64,000 nucleotides of DNA from Paracidovorax cattleyae (GTDB lineage Bacteria > Pseudomonadota > Gammaproteobacteria > Burkholderiales > Burkholderiaceae_C), in contig NZ_FNJL01000011.1 in assembly GCF_900104515.1 (NCBI RefSeq), positions 1 through 64,000 on the forward strand. The letters are read 5' to 3'. Position numbers and translations under genes: made by a program. Under the pieces are notes generated by a model. That model was given only the letters and a program-made list of their open reading frames with translations. It made no database searches and had not been told where the DNA came from. Position 1 is the first letter of the stretch, and each line of letters starts with the position of its first letter. This document shows, one piece after another, positions 1 to 8,422 of the stretch.

Positions 1-84
1 CTCAGCGGACTGCATTTCCTGGTGTTTGCAGTGCTCATGTTGCCCGCCGCCGCGCGGGTGCTGGCCGCAGCGGGAAGTTCATAA
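1..84 (+). CDS. C-terminal end of a membrane protein (partial)
   Basis: An open frame runs from the first base of the window to a TAA at 82-84. It encodes 27 residues dominated by Leu, Ala, Val and Phe, then a short polar tail ending in GSS. This looks like the last transmembrane helix of an inner-membrane protein whose body lies outside the window. The family cannot be named from this fragment. It converges with the HamA-like gene, which ends 31 bases further on. Confidence 0.45.
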   Translation, partial: LSGLHFLVFAVLMLPAAARVLAAAGSS

Positions 85-115
85 CACCCTCTAGACACTT
101 CAGTGGCAAAGCTAG

Positions 116-1087
116 TCATGCTCGGGGATTAAGTTGAGCGAACAGGCGCTTTAGTTCATCGATATTGGGAACCGCGATCATGAACACCTCACAATGTCCA
201 AGTTCGAGGCCTTTGGCCTTCGCTTGACGCTGCAGGTTTTCCTTGAATCGCTGGTGCTTGCCGGCGTATAGCGCCTTGAAGTAATCCTCGTGAATGGTGA
301 TTCCCTTGGTCCGATCCAACGGAATCTTCTCACTGTAGGCCTCTTCCTCGTATACAAGACTTCCCACGTGGACATCTCGCCTTAGAAGGTGGTTGCCACC
401 TCCCGCGTAGTCATTGAAGAAAGACTTCGCCGCCTCCCTTTGTTCGCCATGGAGCACTTCAAAGTTGGAGAAATCCGAGGCCAGTCGCAACTCATTCAGC
501 TTGCGTCCTCGGCTCGCGCGGTACTCAGCGACAGAAGCCACCATGTCCCTCGACGCATCGGCGGCCGATGGAACCAGCTTGGACTCCAAGAGGAAGAAGG
601 TGACCGTGCCGTCCTCGTTGGCTAGCACGTGCAGTCCGTCTACGCCATGAACTGGCATCCCGGCCGACGTCTTGAGCGCCATCCTTGAGCCAATCTGCGC
701 GGCGCCTAGGTAGTGAACGGCGATCGCATAAGAAAGCAGCTCACCCAACTCGCCATAACGCGATTTGGTCTCGTCCTCAAACTTCACCAGGATTCGGCGG
801 GCCTCAAGCGTCAGACGACCATGTGCGAAGGTGCTCCCGCCAGTTCTGGATGCCACACCCGTCGCGTTGGCTTTCTGGCGCTTTGCCAGAGGGACAACGT
901 AGTCCACCAATAGTGCGGTCAAGAGCTCCACCAGGGAGTGGACTTCGGGCTCGTCAACATGCATTCTCAGGAAGAGCAGCCTTGGCTCCGTCAGCGGCGG
1001 GTCCGCTGCCACCGATCCCACCACATTATCAAAGCCGTCGATCGGGTCCAGGAGAGCCCTGAACACCTCTAAATGAGCCTCAGTCAC
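116..1087 (-). CDS. HamA-like (DUF1837) nuclease, solitary
   Basis: A protein of 323 aa. Residues about 110-172 carry the DUF1837/HamA C-terminal signature: GELGE (112-116), a run ending in KTSAGMPVHGVDG (139-151, with D150), and ESK (168-170). This E...D...ExK arrangement fits a PD-(D/E)XK-type nuclease core. HamA is the nuclease subunit of the Hachiman anti-phage system, where it normally acts with the helicase HamB. No helicase adjoins this gene: the next gene downstream lies on the opposite strand, and upstream is a parB fragment. The start is GTG at 1087 behind a strong GAGGAGG ribosome-binding site; no nearby ATG competes. It lies in a decayed island beside tRNA-Val. It may be a solo defence nuclease or a remnant of a two-gene system. 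Confidence 0.72.
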   Translation of the reverse strand: MTEAHLEVFRALLDPIDGFDNVVGSVAADPPLTEPRLLFLRMHVDEPEVHSLVELLTALLVDYVVPLAKRQKANATGVASRTGGSTFAHGRLTLEARRILVKFEDETKSRYGELGELLSYAIAVHYLGAAQIGSRMALKTSAGMPVHGVDGLHVLANEDGTVTFFLLESKLVPSAADASRDMVASVAEYRASRGRKLNELRLASDFSNFEVLHGEQREAAKSFFNDYAGGGNHLLRRDVHVGSLVYEEEAYSEKIPLDRTKGITIHEDYFKALYAGKHQRFKENLQRQAKAKGLELGHCEVFMIAVPNIDELKRLFAQLNPRA

Positions 1088-1280
1088 CGAGCCTCCTCAA
1101 GTTTGCTGCGCCTGTATAGGCACTATTGCTGGTCGCTTTTATAGTCTTTCCGTCTGCTTGGAGGCCAACACCTTAATTGCGCATCCGCTCATATACAAAC
1201 GGACGCCGAACTCTAAATCCAGCACCGGCATTGGCCGTGATTGCCGCTTTCTTCTCGAAGGCCCCTAGCACAGGCGGCTT

Positions 1281-1828
1281 CTAATCGTGCTCACAGCCCC
1301 AAGGCTTGAGCAGGCGGTAATTGAAGCATAAGCGACGCAGGATCTTGTGCACTTGGTCCGCCACCAGCGCATCCCGTCAAAGAGTTCGTCCACCGGTGAA
1401 ATGGCTTTGCGCTGGACGTTCTCCGTCAGGCTGACAGCGCGGGCCGAGGCATCCGGCACCAGCAGGCACGGCACAGGATGGTCCTTGGCCAACTTGCGGC
1501 GCTTGACCAAGAGCTTGAGCGCAGCCAGACGCCGCCGGCCCGCAACCACCTCGAACTGCTCGCCTTCCGGCGAAGCCGCCACGGTGAGGTTCTGCAGCAG
1601 CCCCACCCGACCAATGGACGCGGCCAGCTCGGCAATGGCCGTGCCGCCGCCCTTGCGGACATTGCGGGCCGAGGTGCGCAGCCGCGACAGCGGCACCATG
1701 AGCAGTTCGTACGGCGCCACTTCCGGCACGGTGACCGTGGCATCCACGGTGGAGCCAGCGGCGGCGACAGCCGCAGCGGCAGCCACGGCATGCAAGGCCC
1801 GGACTTCGAATTGGGAAACGATGTTCAT
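1281..1828 (-). pseudogene. parB-like partition protein, frameshifted/truncated
   Basis: The frame starting at ATG 1828 has a good ribosome-binding site (AGGAG, 8 bases upstream). It encodes an Ala-rich N-terminus and then a typical ParB N-terminal domain: residues fitting 'PLSRLRTSARNVRK', 'IAELAASIGRVGLLQNL', 'VVAGRRRLAAL' and 'SLTENVQRKAISPVDE'. In intact homologues of plasmid and ICE type the helix-turn-helix follows directly. Here similarity stops near 1380 and the frame runs into unrelated sequence, ending at 1265. A different frame from there gives about 30 residues ending at 1281. I read this as a truncated or frameshifted partition gene of a decayed mobile element. Confidence 0.65.
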
Positions 1829-2265
1829 GTGAAAAGCTCCTGTCCCGTTCGGGGACGTTGATCGATGAAGGAATCGGAACGACGACGCACGGGGACGGGC
1901 TACGGTGGTCTGGGCATGGGCTATCTCCTTGGAAGTTCGAGCTCCGCAGGGGCCGCGAAGCGCTTTCGCGGCCATGAGGGCCGGCTGGGGCCGGCGCGGG
2001 TGCGCCGTCAAGGGAGGAAGCGAAGGCGCTAGTGCGGCCCGCAGGCGCAGCCGAGGACACGGGCGCCGTAGCGGCCCTTGACGGGAGAAGCACCCGCAGA
2101 GGCCAGGCAAGCCGCCAGTGCGGCGCGCAGGTGGCGCAGAGCACCGCGCAGCGCCACCGGAGAGAACAGGATCGAAAGAGATCAGCCACCTGGGCCGCAA
2201 GCCGAATGCACGCGCGCAGCGCGCTGGCAGGACGGAACAAAGCAAAGGGCCAGCGGCCCTTTGCG
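1829..2265. other. Non-coding gap between parB remnant and radC
   Basis: About 435 bases without a convincing gene. The parB ribosome-binding site lies at its left edge. Frames across it are open only because of high GC, and they encode low-complexity Arg/Pro/Ala-rich sequence. The parB frame stays open upstream to another ATG near 1975, but that start has no ribosome-binding site comparable to the one at 1828. Confidence 0.5.
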
Positions 2266-2802
2266 TCAGAGCAGCCCGCGCTCGGCGAAGCTCAGCACCG
2301 TCGTGCCCGCGACGATCAGGTGATCCAGCACCCGGACGTCTACCAGTTGCAGCGCCGCCTTGAGCGTCTGCGTCAGGACCTCGTCGGCCCGGGACGGATC
2401 CGCCAGGCCCGAAGGATGGTTGTGCACCAGCAGGACGGCCGAACTGCTCTTCAACAGCGCATCCTTGACCACCTCCCGCGGATACACCGATGTCTGGGCC
2501 ACGGTCCCACGGAACATCTCCACGTAGTCGACGACCCGCAGTTGCGAGTCCAGATGCACCACAGCGAACACCTCGTGCGGCAGATGCGACAGCCGTGCCC
2601 GCAGGAAGTCCTTCACCACCGCCGGCGAGTTCAGCATGTCGGCCCCACGCACCCGGGATGCCAACAGGCGTTGCGCTGCCAGCAGCACCTCATCGGCATC
2701 GGCCAGCCGGTAGTCGCCCGCCACGTCGCGGACCATCAGGGCCGCATCGGCAACGGAAGCAGAAGCGAAGGAATCGAGGGAAGAGAACAGATCGTGCGCC
2801 AT
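2266..2802 (-). CDS. radC: RadC-like JAB/JAMM domain protein (mobile-element type)
   Basis: A 178-aa protein with the C-terminal RadC/MPN+ domain. The metal-binding JAMM motif is complete: HNHPSG followed ten residues after its second His by Asp, with an upstream Glu. It lacks the N-terminal helix-hairpin-helix part of chromosomal RadC, as is usual for the short RadC copies on ICEs, plasmids and prophages. The start at 2802 (MAHDLFSSL) has a GGAG-type site; an upstream in-frame start at 2850 is less likely. With the parB fragment and the HamA-like gene it marks the region as island remnant. The role of such RadC proteins in element maintenance is not settled. Confidence 0.8.
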   Translation of the reverse strand: MAHDLFSSLDSFASASVADAALMVRDVAGDYRLADADEVLLAAQRLLASRVRGADMLNSPAVVKDFLRARLSHLPHEVFAVVHLDSQLRVVDYVEMFRGTVAQTSVYPREVVKDALLKSSSAVLLVHNHPSGLADPSRADEVLTQTLKAALQLVDVRVLDHLIVAGTTVLSFAERGLL

Positions 2803-3143
2803 GGCCAACTCCAGTGATCGGGCGGGATTGCCCGAGACCGGAACCGGCACGCCGCAGCGCAGCTGTCAGGGTTCAACGACGGCCGCCAGGACGCAAGCGC
2901 ACCAGCTGCGCGCAGACCTCGACCGCGAGAACGGTGTGCAAGGATGAAGGGAACAGCAAGCCAGCCCCAAGCCACTCCACCAGCACCGGGCAAGCGCAGC
3001 GCGCAGTGGCACAGCCACGGAGGCATCAGCGATGGGAGCCGTAGGGTCGAGACGTTCAAACGGCTCGATGCGAAGCACGTACAGCGCGGCCCAGCGAAGC
3101 TTGGAGATGCCCAGCAAAACCAAGATGGGGTGCCCTGAGGACG
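2803..3143. other. Gap between radC and the tRNA-Val terminators
   Basis: About 340 bases upstream of radC, where its promoter should lie. I see no gene with acceptable codon use or a start site. The right edge (3144 onward) is occupied by hairpins that belong to the tRNA-Val transcript on the minus strand. Confidence 0.4.
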
Positions 3144-3164
3144 AAAAAAAGCCTCTTACGAGGC
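3144..3164 (-). terminator. Rho-independent terminator (second hairpin after tRNA-Val)
   Basis: Read on the minus strand, a GCCTC/GAGGC stem with a short loop is followed by seven T residues. It lies downstream of the stronger hairpin at 3194-3224 and would back up termination of the tRNA-Val transcript. Confidence 0.65.
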
Positions 3165-3181
3165 ATCTTTCTTTTCCGTAC

Positions 3182-3199
3182 TTTTTCCGTACGGAAAAA
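3182..3199. repeat. 18-bp perfect palindrome between two terminators
   Basis: TTTTTCCGTACGGAAAAA reads the same on both strands. It sits between the two terminator hairpins downstream of tRNA-Val and overlaps the T-tract of the first. A second TTTTCCGTA copy lies immediately to its left (3172-3180). It may be part of the terminator, or a protein-binding or integration-related site beside the island edge. Confidence 0.55.
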
Positions 3200-3224
3200 C
3201 AAAAATGCCCGCTTGTTAGCGGGC
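3194..3224 (-). terminator. Rho-independent terminator of tRNA-Val
   Basis: On the minus strand a GCCCGCT/AGCGGGC stem with a four-base loop is followed by a T-rich run. It lies about 50 bases after the CCA end of tRNA-Val, a normal position for a tRNA terminator. Confidence 0.75.
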
Positions 3225-3271
3225 ACTTCTGCTGCAAGCCCTGGTTTAGCTTGCATTTTTCTACCAAATCT

Positions 3272-3348
3272 TGGTAGGCGCGATTGGACTCGAACCAACG
3301 ACCCCCACCATGTCAAGGTGGTGCTCTAACCAGCTGAGCTACGCGCCT
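3272..3348 (-). tRNA. tRNA-Val (anticodon GAC)
   Basis: A 77-base cloverleaf on the minus strand. The acceptor AGGCGCG pairs with CGCGCCT, the D arm is GCTC...GAGC, the anticodon stem is CCACC/GGTGG with loop CTTGACATG giving anticodon GAC, the T arm carries GTTCGAGTC, and an encoded CCA ends the gene. Its 3' end faces the parB/radC/HamA-like remnant, as expected when an island integrates at a tRNA 3' end. No duplicate of the tRNA end is visible in the window. Confidence 0.95.
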
Positions 3349-3426
3349 GTGTGTATTCGAGAAACGAGAGTATAGCAGCAAAAAACCGGCCACCGGACAA
3401 AGCGGCGAAATCTCGCTGCCCCCACC

Positions 3427-5688
3427 TCACCGCCGCCGCGCGGAGCGCACCCCCTGCACGGCGGCAACGATGGAGAGCACCTTGTTCAGGCGCCCCGAGT
3501 CCGACACCTCCACGGTGAACGTCATCCACGCCGTGCCCTTCACCGACTGGGTCTGCACGCCGATGACGTTGGTCTTCTCGCGCGCGAAGACTTCGGAGAT
3601 GTCGCGCAGCAGGCCCTGGCGGTCGGCGGCCTCGACGGCCACGTCCACAGGGTAGAGGGCGGCAGGTTGGCCGCCCTGCCCGCCGCCCTGGGCCCCGCCG
3701 CCGGATCCGCCGGCGCTGCCCCATTCGACGTCGATCACGCGCTCGGCGCTGCGGGCGGCCATCTCCCGGAAGTTGCTGCAGTCCGCGCGGTGCACGCTCA
3801 CGCCCTTGCCGCGCGTGACGAAGCCGCGGATCGGGTCCGGCGGTGCGGGACGGCAGCACTTGGCCAGCTGGGTCATGAGGGAGTCGATGCCCACCACCAG
3901 CACGCCGCCCTTCGGCGCGGTCTCTTGCGTGCGCGACTTCTTGAGCAGCAGGTAGTCGTCGGGCTGCAGCACGGGCTCGGGCGGGCGCAGCAGGGTCTCG
4001 ATCGTGCGCAGGGAGAATTCGTCCTTGCCCACCACCTCGAAGAGCGCATCGGCAGTCTTGAAGCCGAGCTGCACGGCCAGGTCTTCCAGCCGGATGGCGG
4101 TCTTGCCCTCGCGCTGCAGCAGCTTTTCGACGGCCTCGCGGCCGCGCGCCACGGTCTCGTGCGTGGCCTGGGCGTTGAACCAGGCGCGCACCTTGGCGCG
4201 GGCGCGGTGGCTGGTGAGATAGCCCAGTTCGGGGTTGAGCCAGTCGCGCGAGGGCCGGCCCTCCTTCACCGTGGTGATCTCCACCGTCTGGCCGTTCTGC
4301 AGCGGCGTGTTGAGCGTGACCATGGCGCCGTCCACGCGCGCACCGCGGCAGCGGTGCCCCACGCTAGTGTGCACCGCGTAGGCGAAGTCCACCGGCGTGG
4401 CGCCCTGGGGCAGTTCCACCACCTCGGCGTTCGGCGTCAGCACATAGATGCGGTCCTCGAACAGGCCGCGGTGCTGCACCGCGCCGGACATGTCGCGCTC
4501 CCACGCCAGCAACTGCCGCAGCACGGCGATCTTGGCGTCGTACTCGCTGCTGGCGGACACCCCGCCGTAGCCCTTGGTGCCGGCTTCCTTGTAGGCCCAG
4601 TGCGCGGCCACGCCATGCTCGGCATGGTCGTGCATGGCCTGGGTGCGGATCTGGATCTCGATGGCCTTGCCGGCTTCGTCGCGCACCACGGTGTGCAGCG
4701 ACTGGTAGCCGTTGGGCTTGGGTTTGGCGATGTAGTCGTCGAACTCCGCGTCGATCGGCTTGAAGTGCGAATGCACCCACGACAGGGCGGCGTAGCAATC
4801 CTTCACCGAGGGCACGACCACGCGCAGCGCGCGGATGTCGAACACCTGGTCGAAGTCCAGCGACTTGCCGCGCATCTTCTTGACGATGCTGTAGATGTGC
4901 TTGGGCCGGCCCTGCACGGTGGCGCTGATGCTGCGCGCGCGCAGTTCGGACTCGAGCCGGCCGCGCAATTGCTCCATGTACACCTCGCGCCCGGCGCGCT
5001 TCTCGTCGAGCAGGCGGGCGATCTGCTTGTAGGTGTCGGGCTCCAGGAAGCGGAAGGACAGGTCTTCCAGTTCCCACTTCATCTGCCAGATGCCCAGGCG
5101 GTTGGCGAGCGGCGCGAAGACCTGCAGCGCCTCGCGGGCGATGGCGGGCGAGACGGGCCGCTTGGTGGCGGCGTAGAAGCGCAGCGTCTGCAGCCGCGAG
5201 GCCAGGCGCAGCATGACCACGCGCAGGTCGCGCGAGAAGGCCAGCAGCATCTTGCGGACGTTCTCGGTGTGGGTGACGGGGTCGTCCACCGCATGGCCGG
5301 CGAGCTGGGCCGCGCGCGCCTGCTCCTGCACGCGCATGAGCTTGGTGGTTTCGACGGCGAGCGTGGCGAAATTCTGGCCGAAGGCCTTGGCGATGACCTC
5401 CTCGGGCTTGTTCAGGTGCGAGCAGGCATGCACGAGATAGCTGGCGGCCTGCATGGCCTCGGAGCCGCCGATGGCCTTGAGGATGGCAGCCACGGCCTCC
5501 GCGTGGGCGAAGGTGTTCTCGCCCGTCTCCAGGGTCTCGGCGGAAAGCAGCGGCTCGGCGAAAGCCCGGGCGCGCGCCAGGGCGCCGGCCTGCTCCGGCA
5601 ATGCGAGGGAGGTGGCGGCGATGAGCTGGGGCACGGCCTCCTGGCCGGCCATGCCGTGCGGATGTTGGGGCGCGGCGACGCTTTTCAT
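3427..5688 (-). CDS. relA: RelA-type (p)ppGpp synthetase
   Basis: A 753-aa RelA/SpoT homologue that transfers pyrophosphate from ATP to GTP/GDP during the stringent response. Order: a degenerate HD hydrolase domain (residues about 50-200), a synthetase domain, a TGS domain and a C-terminal ACT domain. The HD pair is replaced (YLVHACSH where active hydrolases have an H-D pair), and the synthetase carries the EFDD motif (315-318) rather than the RxKD of SpoT. Both mark it as the monofunctional RelA class. ATG 5688 overlaps the stop of the upstream hydrolase gene by four bases, so the two are probably translationally coupled. A Gly-rich linker (SAGGSGGGAQGGGQGG) precedes the ACT domain. Confidence 0.92.
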   Translation of the reverse strand: MKSVAAPQHPHGMAGQEAVPQLIAATSLALPEQAGALARARAFAEPLLSAETLETGENTFAHAEAVAAILKAIGGSEAMQAASYLVHACSHLNKPEEVIAKAFGQNFATLAVETTKLMRVQEQARAAQLAGHAVDDPVTHTENVRKMLLAFSRDLRVVMLRLASRLQTLRFYAATKRPVSPAIAREALQVFAPLANRLGIWQMKWELEDLSFRFLEPDTYKQIARLLDEKRAGREVYMEQLRGRLESELRARSISATVQGRPKHIYSIVKKMRGKSLDFDQVFDIRALRVVVPSVKDCYAALSWVHSHFKPIDAEFDDYIAKPKPNGYQSLHTVVRDEAGKAIEIQIRTQAMHDHAEHGVAAHWAYKEAGTKGYGGVSASSEYDAKIAVLRQLLAWERDMSGAVQHRGLFEDRIYVLTPNAEVVELPQGATPVDFAYAVHTSVGHRCRGARVDGAMVTLNTPLQNGQTVEITTVKEGRPSRDWLNPELGYLTSHRARAKVRAWFNAQATHETVARGREAVEKLLQREGKTAIRLEDLAVQLGFKTADALFEVVGKDEFSLRTIETLLRPPEPVLQPDDYLLLKKSRTQETAPKGGVLVVGIDSLMTQLAKCCRPAPPDPIRGFVTRGKGVSVHRADCSNFREMAARSAERVIDVEWGSAGGSGGGAQGGGQGGQPAALYPVDVAVEAADRQGLLRDISEVFAREKTNVIGVQTQSVKGTAWMTFTVEVSDSGRLNKVLSIVAAVQGVRSARRR

Positions 5689-6656
5689 GGGCGGGCCTCC
5701 GGCGCTCCCGCGCCACCGTGCCCGGCACCGAACAGGAATTGCTCCACCAAGTCCACCTGCTCTGCGGCCACCAGGGTGGGCGCATGGCCCACGCCGGGCC
5801 ATTCGACCACGCGCGCCCGCGGACCGCGCTGCGCCATGGCCTGCGCGGTGCCGGGCAGCAGCAGGTCGGATTCGGCGCCGCGCAGCACCAGGGTCTGCGC
5901 GCGGATCGCGTCGTAGAACTGCCAGAGCTGGGCATCGCCGGCACGCGCGGACTCGGGCGTGAGGTGCCGGAAGTTCCCGGCGATGGCGGGGTCGTAGTGC
6001 AGGCGCACGGAGCCGTCCGGCTGCGGGCGCAGCAGCGGCTCGGACAGCGCCCGCCACTCCTCGGCGGTATGAGGCCCGAAGCCCGTGGACACCACGCGCA
6101 GCCCCTCCACCGCCGCCGCGGCGCTGGAGAACTCCACCACCCGGCCCACGTACTGCCCGATGCGCTGCAACGCCGGCCATTCCAGCGTGGGACCGACATC
6201 GTTGAGCACCAGCCGGCGCACCGGCGCGGGCAGCGGCAGCTCCGGCTGGCCGCACAGCGCCATGCCGATGAGCCCGCCCATGCTGGTGCCCACCCAGTCG
6301 AGCACGCCCACGGGCGCCCGCGCATGCACCTGCGCCAGCAGTGCGAGCATGTCGGCCGCATAGACGGGGATCTGGTAGTGCGAGGCATCGGCCAGCCAGT
6401 CGCTGCGGCCGCGGCCGGCCACGTCCGGGCAGACGATGCGTGCATGCCGCGCGAGGCGGCGGGCCAGCACGTCGAAGTCGCGGCCCTGCCGCGTGAGGCC
6501 GTGCACGCAGACGACCACGTGGGGATGCGCAGGGTCGCCCGTGCCGTTCCACTCCCAGTACGCCATGCGGTGCCCGCCCTCGCCCTCCCTGGATGCGCCC
6601 CCGGGGGATGCCGCGGCACCGGGGCAATGTACGTAGTTCAGCGTAGGCTCTGTCAT
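5685..6656 (-). CDS. Alpha/beta-fold hydrolase
   Basis: A 323-aa alpha/beta hydrolase. Visible elements are the oxyanion HG (VCVHGLTRQGRDF), the nucleophile elbow GTSMGG with catalytic Ser, an acidic residue late in the chain (GAESDLLLP) and a C-terminal His in GVGHAPTL. The substrate is unknown; the fold includes esterases and haloperoxidase-like enzymes. Start ATG 6656 is preferred over an in-frame codon 15 residues upstream. Its stop overlaps the relA start by four bases. It is divergent from the 3-hydroxybutyrate dehydrogenase gene across about 70 bases. Confidence 0.82.
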   Translation of the reverse strand: MTEPTLNYVHCPGAAASPGGASREGEGGHRMAYWEWNGTGDPAHPHVVVCVHGLTRQGRDFDVLARRLARHARIVCPDVAGRGRSDWLADASHYQIPVYAADMLALLAQVHARAPVGVLDWVGTSMGGLIGMALCGQPELPLPAPVRRLVLNDVGPTLEWPALQRIGQYVGRVVEFSSAAAAVEGLRVVSTGFGPHTAEEWRALSEPLLRPQPDGSVRLHYDPAIAGNFRHLTPESARAGDAQLWQFYDAIRAQTLVLRGAESDLLLPGTAQAMAQRGPRARVVEWPGVGHAPTLVAAEQVDLVEQFLFGAGHGGAGAPEARP

Positions 6657-6725
6657 GGGGGCAATCGTCTCTGGGCCGCTCGATAATGGCCCTTCGTTCA
6701 TCCTAATTCATTCGGAGAGACCGGC

Positions 6726-7511
6726 ATGCTTCTCACTGGCAAGACTGCGCTCGTGACGGGTTCCACCAGCGGCATCGGGCTGGGCATCGCCAAGGCCCTG
6801 GCGCGCGAAGGCGCGAACATCGTCCTGAACGGCTTCGGCGACGTGGACGGCCCCAGGGCGGAGGTGCTGGCGGCCGGGCACGCGGCGGGCGCGCAGGTGG
6901 CCTACCACGGCGCGGACATGGGCAGCGTGCCGGAGATCGAGGACATGATGCATTACGCGGCGGCCCAGTTCGGCCGGGTGGACATCCTCGTGAACAACGC
7001 GGGCATCCAGCACGTCGCGCGCGTGGAGGATTTCCCGGTGGAGAAGTGGGACGCGATCCTGGCCATCAACCTCAGCAGCGCCTTCCACACCTCGCGCCTC
7101 GCGCTGCCGGCCATGCAGGCCGTGAACTGGGGCCGCATCGTCAACGTGGCCTCGGTACACGGCCTGGTGGGATCGGCGCAGAAATCGGCCTACGTGGCCG
7201 CCAAGCACGGCATCGTGGGCCTCACCAAGGTGACGGCGCTGGAGAACGCCACCACGGGCGTGACCTGCAACGCCATCTGCCCGGGCTGGGTGCTCACGCC
7301 GCTGGTGCAGAAGCAGGTGGATGCCAGGGCCGCCGAACACGGCCTCGGGAACGAGGAGGCCACGCGCCAGCTGCTGGGCGAGAAGGAGCCCTCGATGCAG
7401 TTCACCGCGCCCGAGGAGCTGGGCGAGCTGGCGGTGTTCTTCTGCTCGCCCGCCGCGAACAACGTGCGCGGCGTGGCCTGGAACATGGACGGGGGCTGGG
7501 CGGCGCAGTAA
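6726..7511 (+). CDS. bdhA: D-3-hydroxybutyrate dehydrogenase (SDR)
   Basis: A 261-aa short-chain dehydrogenase interconverting 3-hydroxybutyrate and acetoacetate with NAD, part of polyhydroxybutyrate breakdown. Motifs: TGxxxGIG as TGSTSGIGLGIA at the N-terminus, NNAG (VNNAGIQH), catalytic Ser, then YVAAKHG for Tyr-x3-Lys. The C-terminal CNAICPGWVLTPLV and QKQVDARA segments are typical of the hydroxybutyrate dehydrogenase branch, as is the length. The start follows a GGAGAG site. The gene is monocistronic and convergent with the SIMPL gene. Confidence 0.87.
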   Translation: MLLTGKTALVTGSTSGIGLGIAKALAREGANIVLNGFGDVDGPRAEVLAAGHAAGAQVAYHGADMGSVPEIEDMMHYAAAQFGRVDILVNNAGIQHVARVEDFPVEKWDAILAINLSSAFHTSRLALPAMQAVNWGRIVNVASVHGLVGSAQKSAYVAAKHGIVGLTKVTALENATTGVTCNAICPGWVLTPLVQKQVDARAAEHGLGNEEATRQLLGEKEPSMQFTAPEELGELAVFFCSPAANNVRGVAWNMDGGWAAQ

Positions 7512-7565
7512 CCCGCGGCCGCCCTCCCCTGGTGCGCGCCCGGCCGCTGGGCACGGGCGCGCCGG

Positions 7566-8285
7566 TCAGCGTAGTTGCACCGAGCCGGAGACTTGGACCA
7601 CCACCTGGGTCTTGCCGGCCTCGACCGGCACGCCCGAATCCAGCGATCCCATGAAGGTGACGGAGGATTTCATCGCCATCGCCTGCATGCGCGGCGCGGG
7701 GGCCATCTCGTCACCATTGACCGACACCTCGCGCAGCGAATAGGCCGAGAAGCCGAAATCCTTGGCCAGCGAGGCCGCGCGGTTCTTGAACTCCTCGATG
7801 GCCCGGGTCTGGGCCTCGCCTTGCACGCGGGCACGGGCCTCCTTGGACAAACCGAACCCCAGCTGGCTGATGGTCATGGACTGGATGCGGCCGGCCGTGG
7901 TGGTGATGCGGGCGAAGTCACGTCCCTCTAGCACCAGTTCGGCCCGGCCCTGCCACCCTGTGACCTTGCCGTCCTTGTTGTAGCGAGGGGAAATGCCGAA
8001 CTGGCCGGTGCGCACCTCCATCTGCTCCGGCTTCGCATCGCGTTTGGCCTCGGCGAGAGCCGCGTCCACCACCTGGCGCAATTGGGTCTGCACGGTGGCG
8101 GCATCGGTTCCCTCGCGGGTGGCGGCAAGGTTCAGCACCATCAGGTCCTGCTGGACATCCACCGAGCCGCTTGCAGCGAGCTGCAGCACGTTTTGGGGCG
8201 CCGGCGTGGCCGCGTTCTGGGCAAATGCCGTGCCCGACACGGCGGCGATGGCGCAGGCGGCGGCCAGGGGGGCGAGGAATTTCAT
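7566..8285 (-). CDS. SIMPL (DUF541) domain periplasmic protein
   Basis: A 239-aa protein with an N-terminal signal peptide (MKFLAPLAAACAIAAVSGTAFA, cleavage before Q). The rest is a SIMPL/DUF541 domain, related to Brucella BP26 oligomeric periplasmic proteins. Recognisable segments are LAASGSVDVQQDLMVLNLAATREG near the start of the domain and a central ISPRYNKDGKVTGWQGRAEL. The function is poorly known, possibly envelope related. It is divergent from ompR, so both promoters lie in 8286-8517. Confidence 0.85.
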   Translation of the reverse strand: MKFLAPLAAACAIAAVSGTAFAQNAATPAPQNVLQLAASGSVDVQQDLMVLNLAATREGTDAATVQTQLRQVVDAALAEAKRDAKPEQMEVRTGQFGISPRYNKDGKVTGWQGRAELVLEGRDFARITTTAGRIQSMTISQLGFGLSKEARARVQGEAQTRAIEEFKNRAASLAKDFGFSAYSLREVSVNGDEMAPAPRMQAMAMKSSVTFMGSLDSGVPVEAGKTQVVVQVSGSVQLR

Positions 8286-8422
8286 GAAGGGACTCCCTGT
8301 ATGGAAAAAATCGTGTGAAAACCCGTTCGGCGCTTCGCGTCCGGGGTCGGCCGCCCACGGTAACGCACTGCACGGGCGCCAAAGATGAAGCCCGGACAAC
8401 CCCGCTGATAGACGCCGCAAAA

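Noticed and set aside
3667-5916. A 749-residue plus-strand open frame antisense to relA
   Set aside because: Composition is low-complexity Gly/His/Val and it mirrors the relA codons; no domain or start site supports it.
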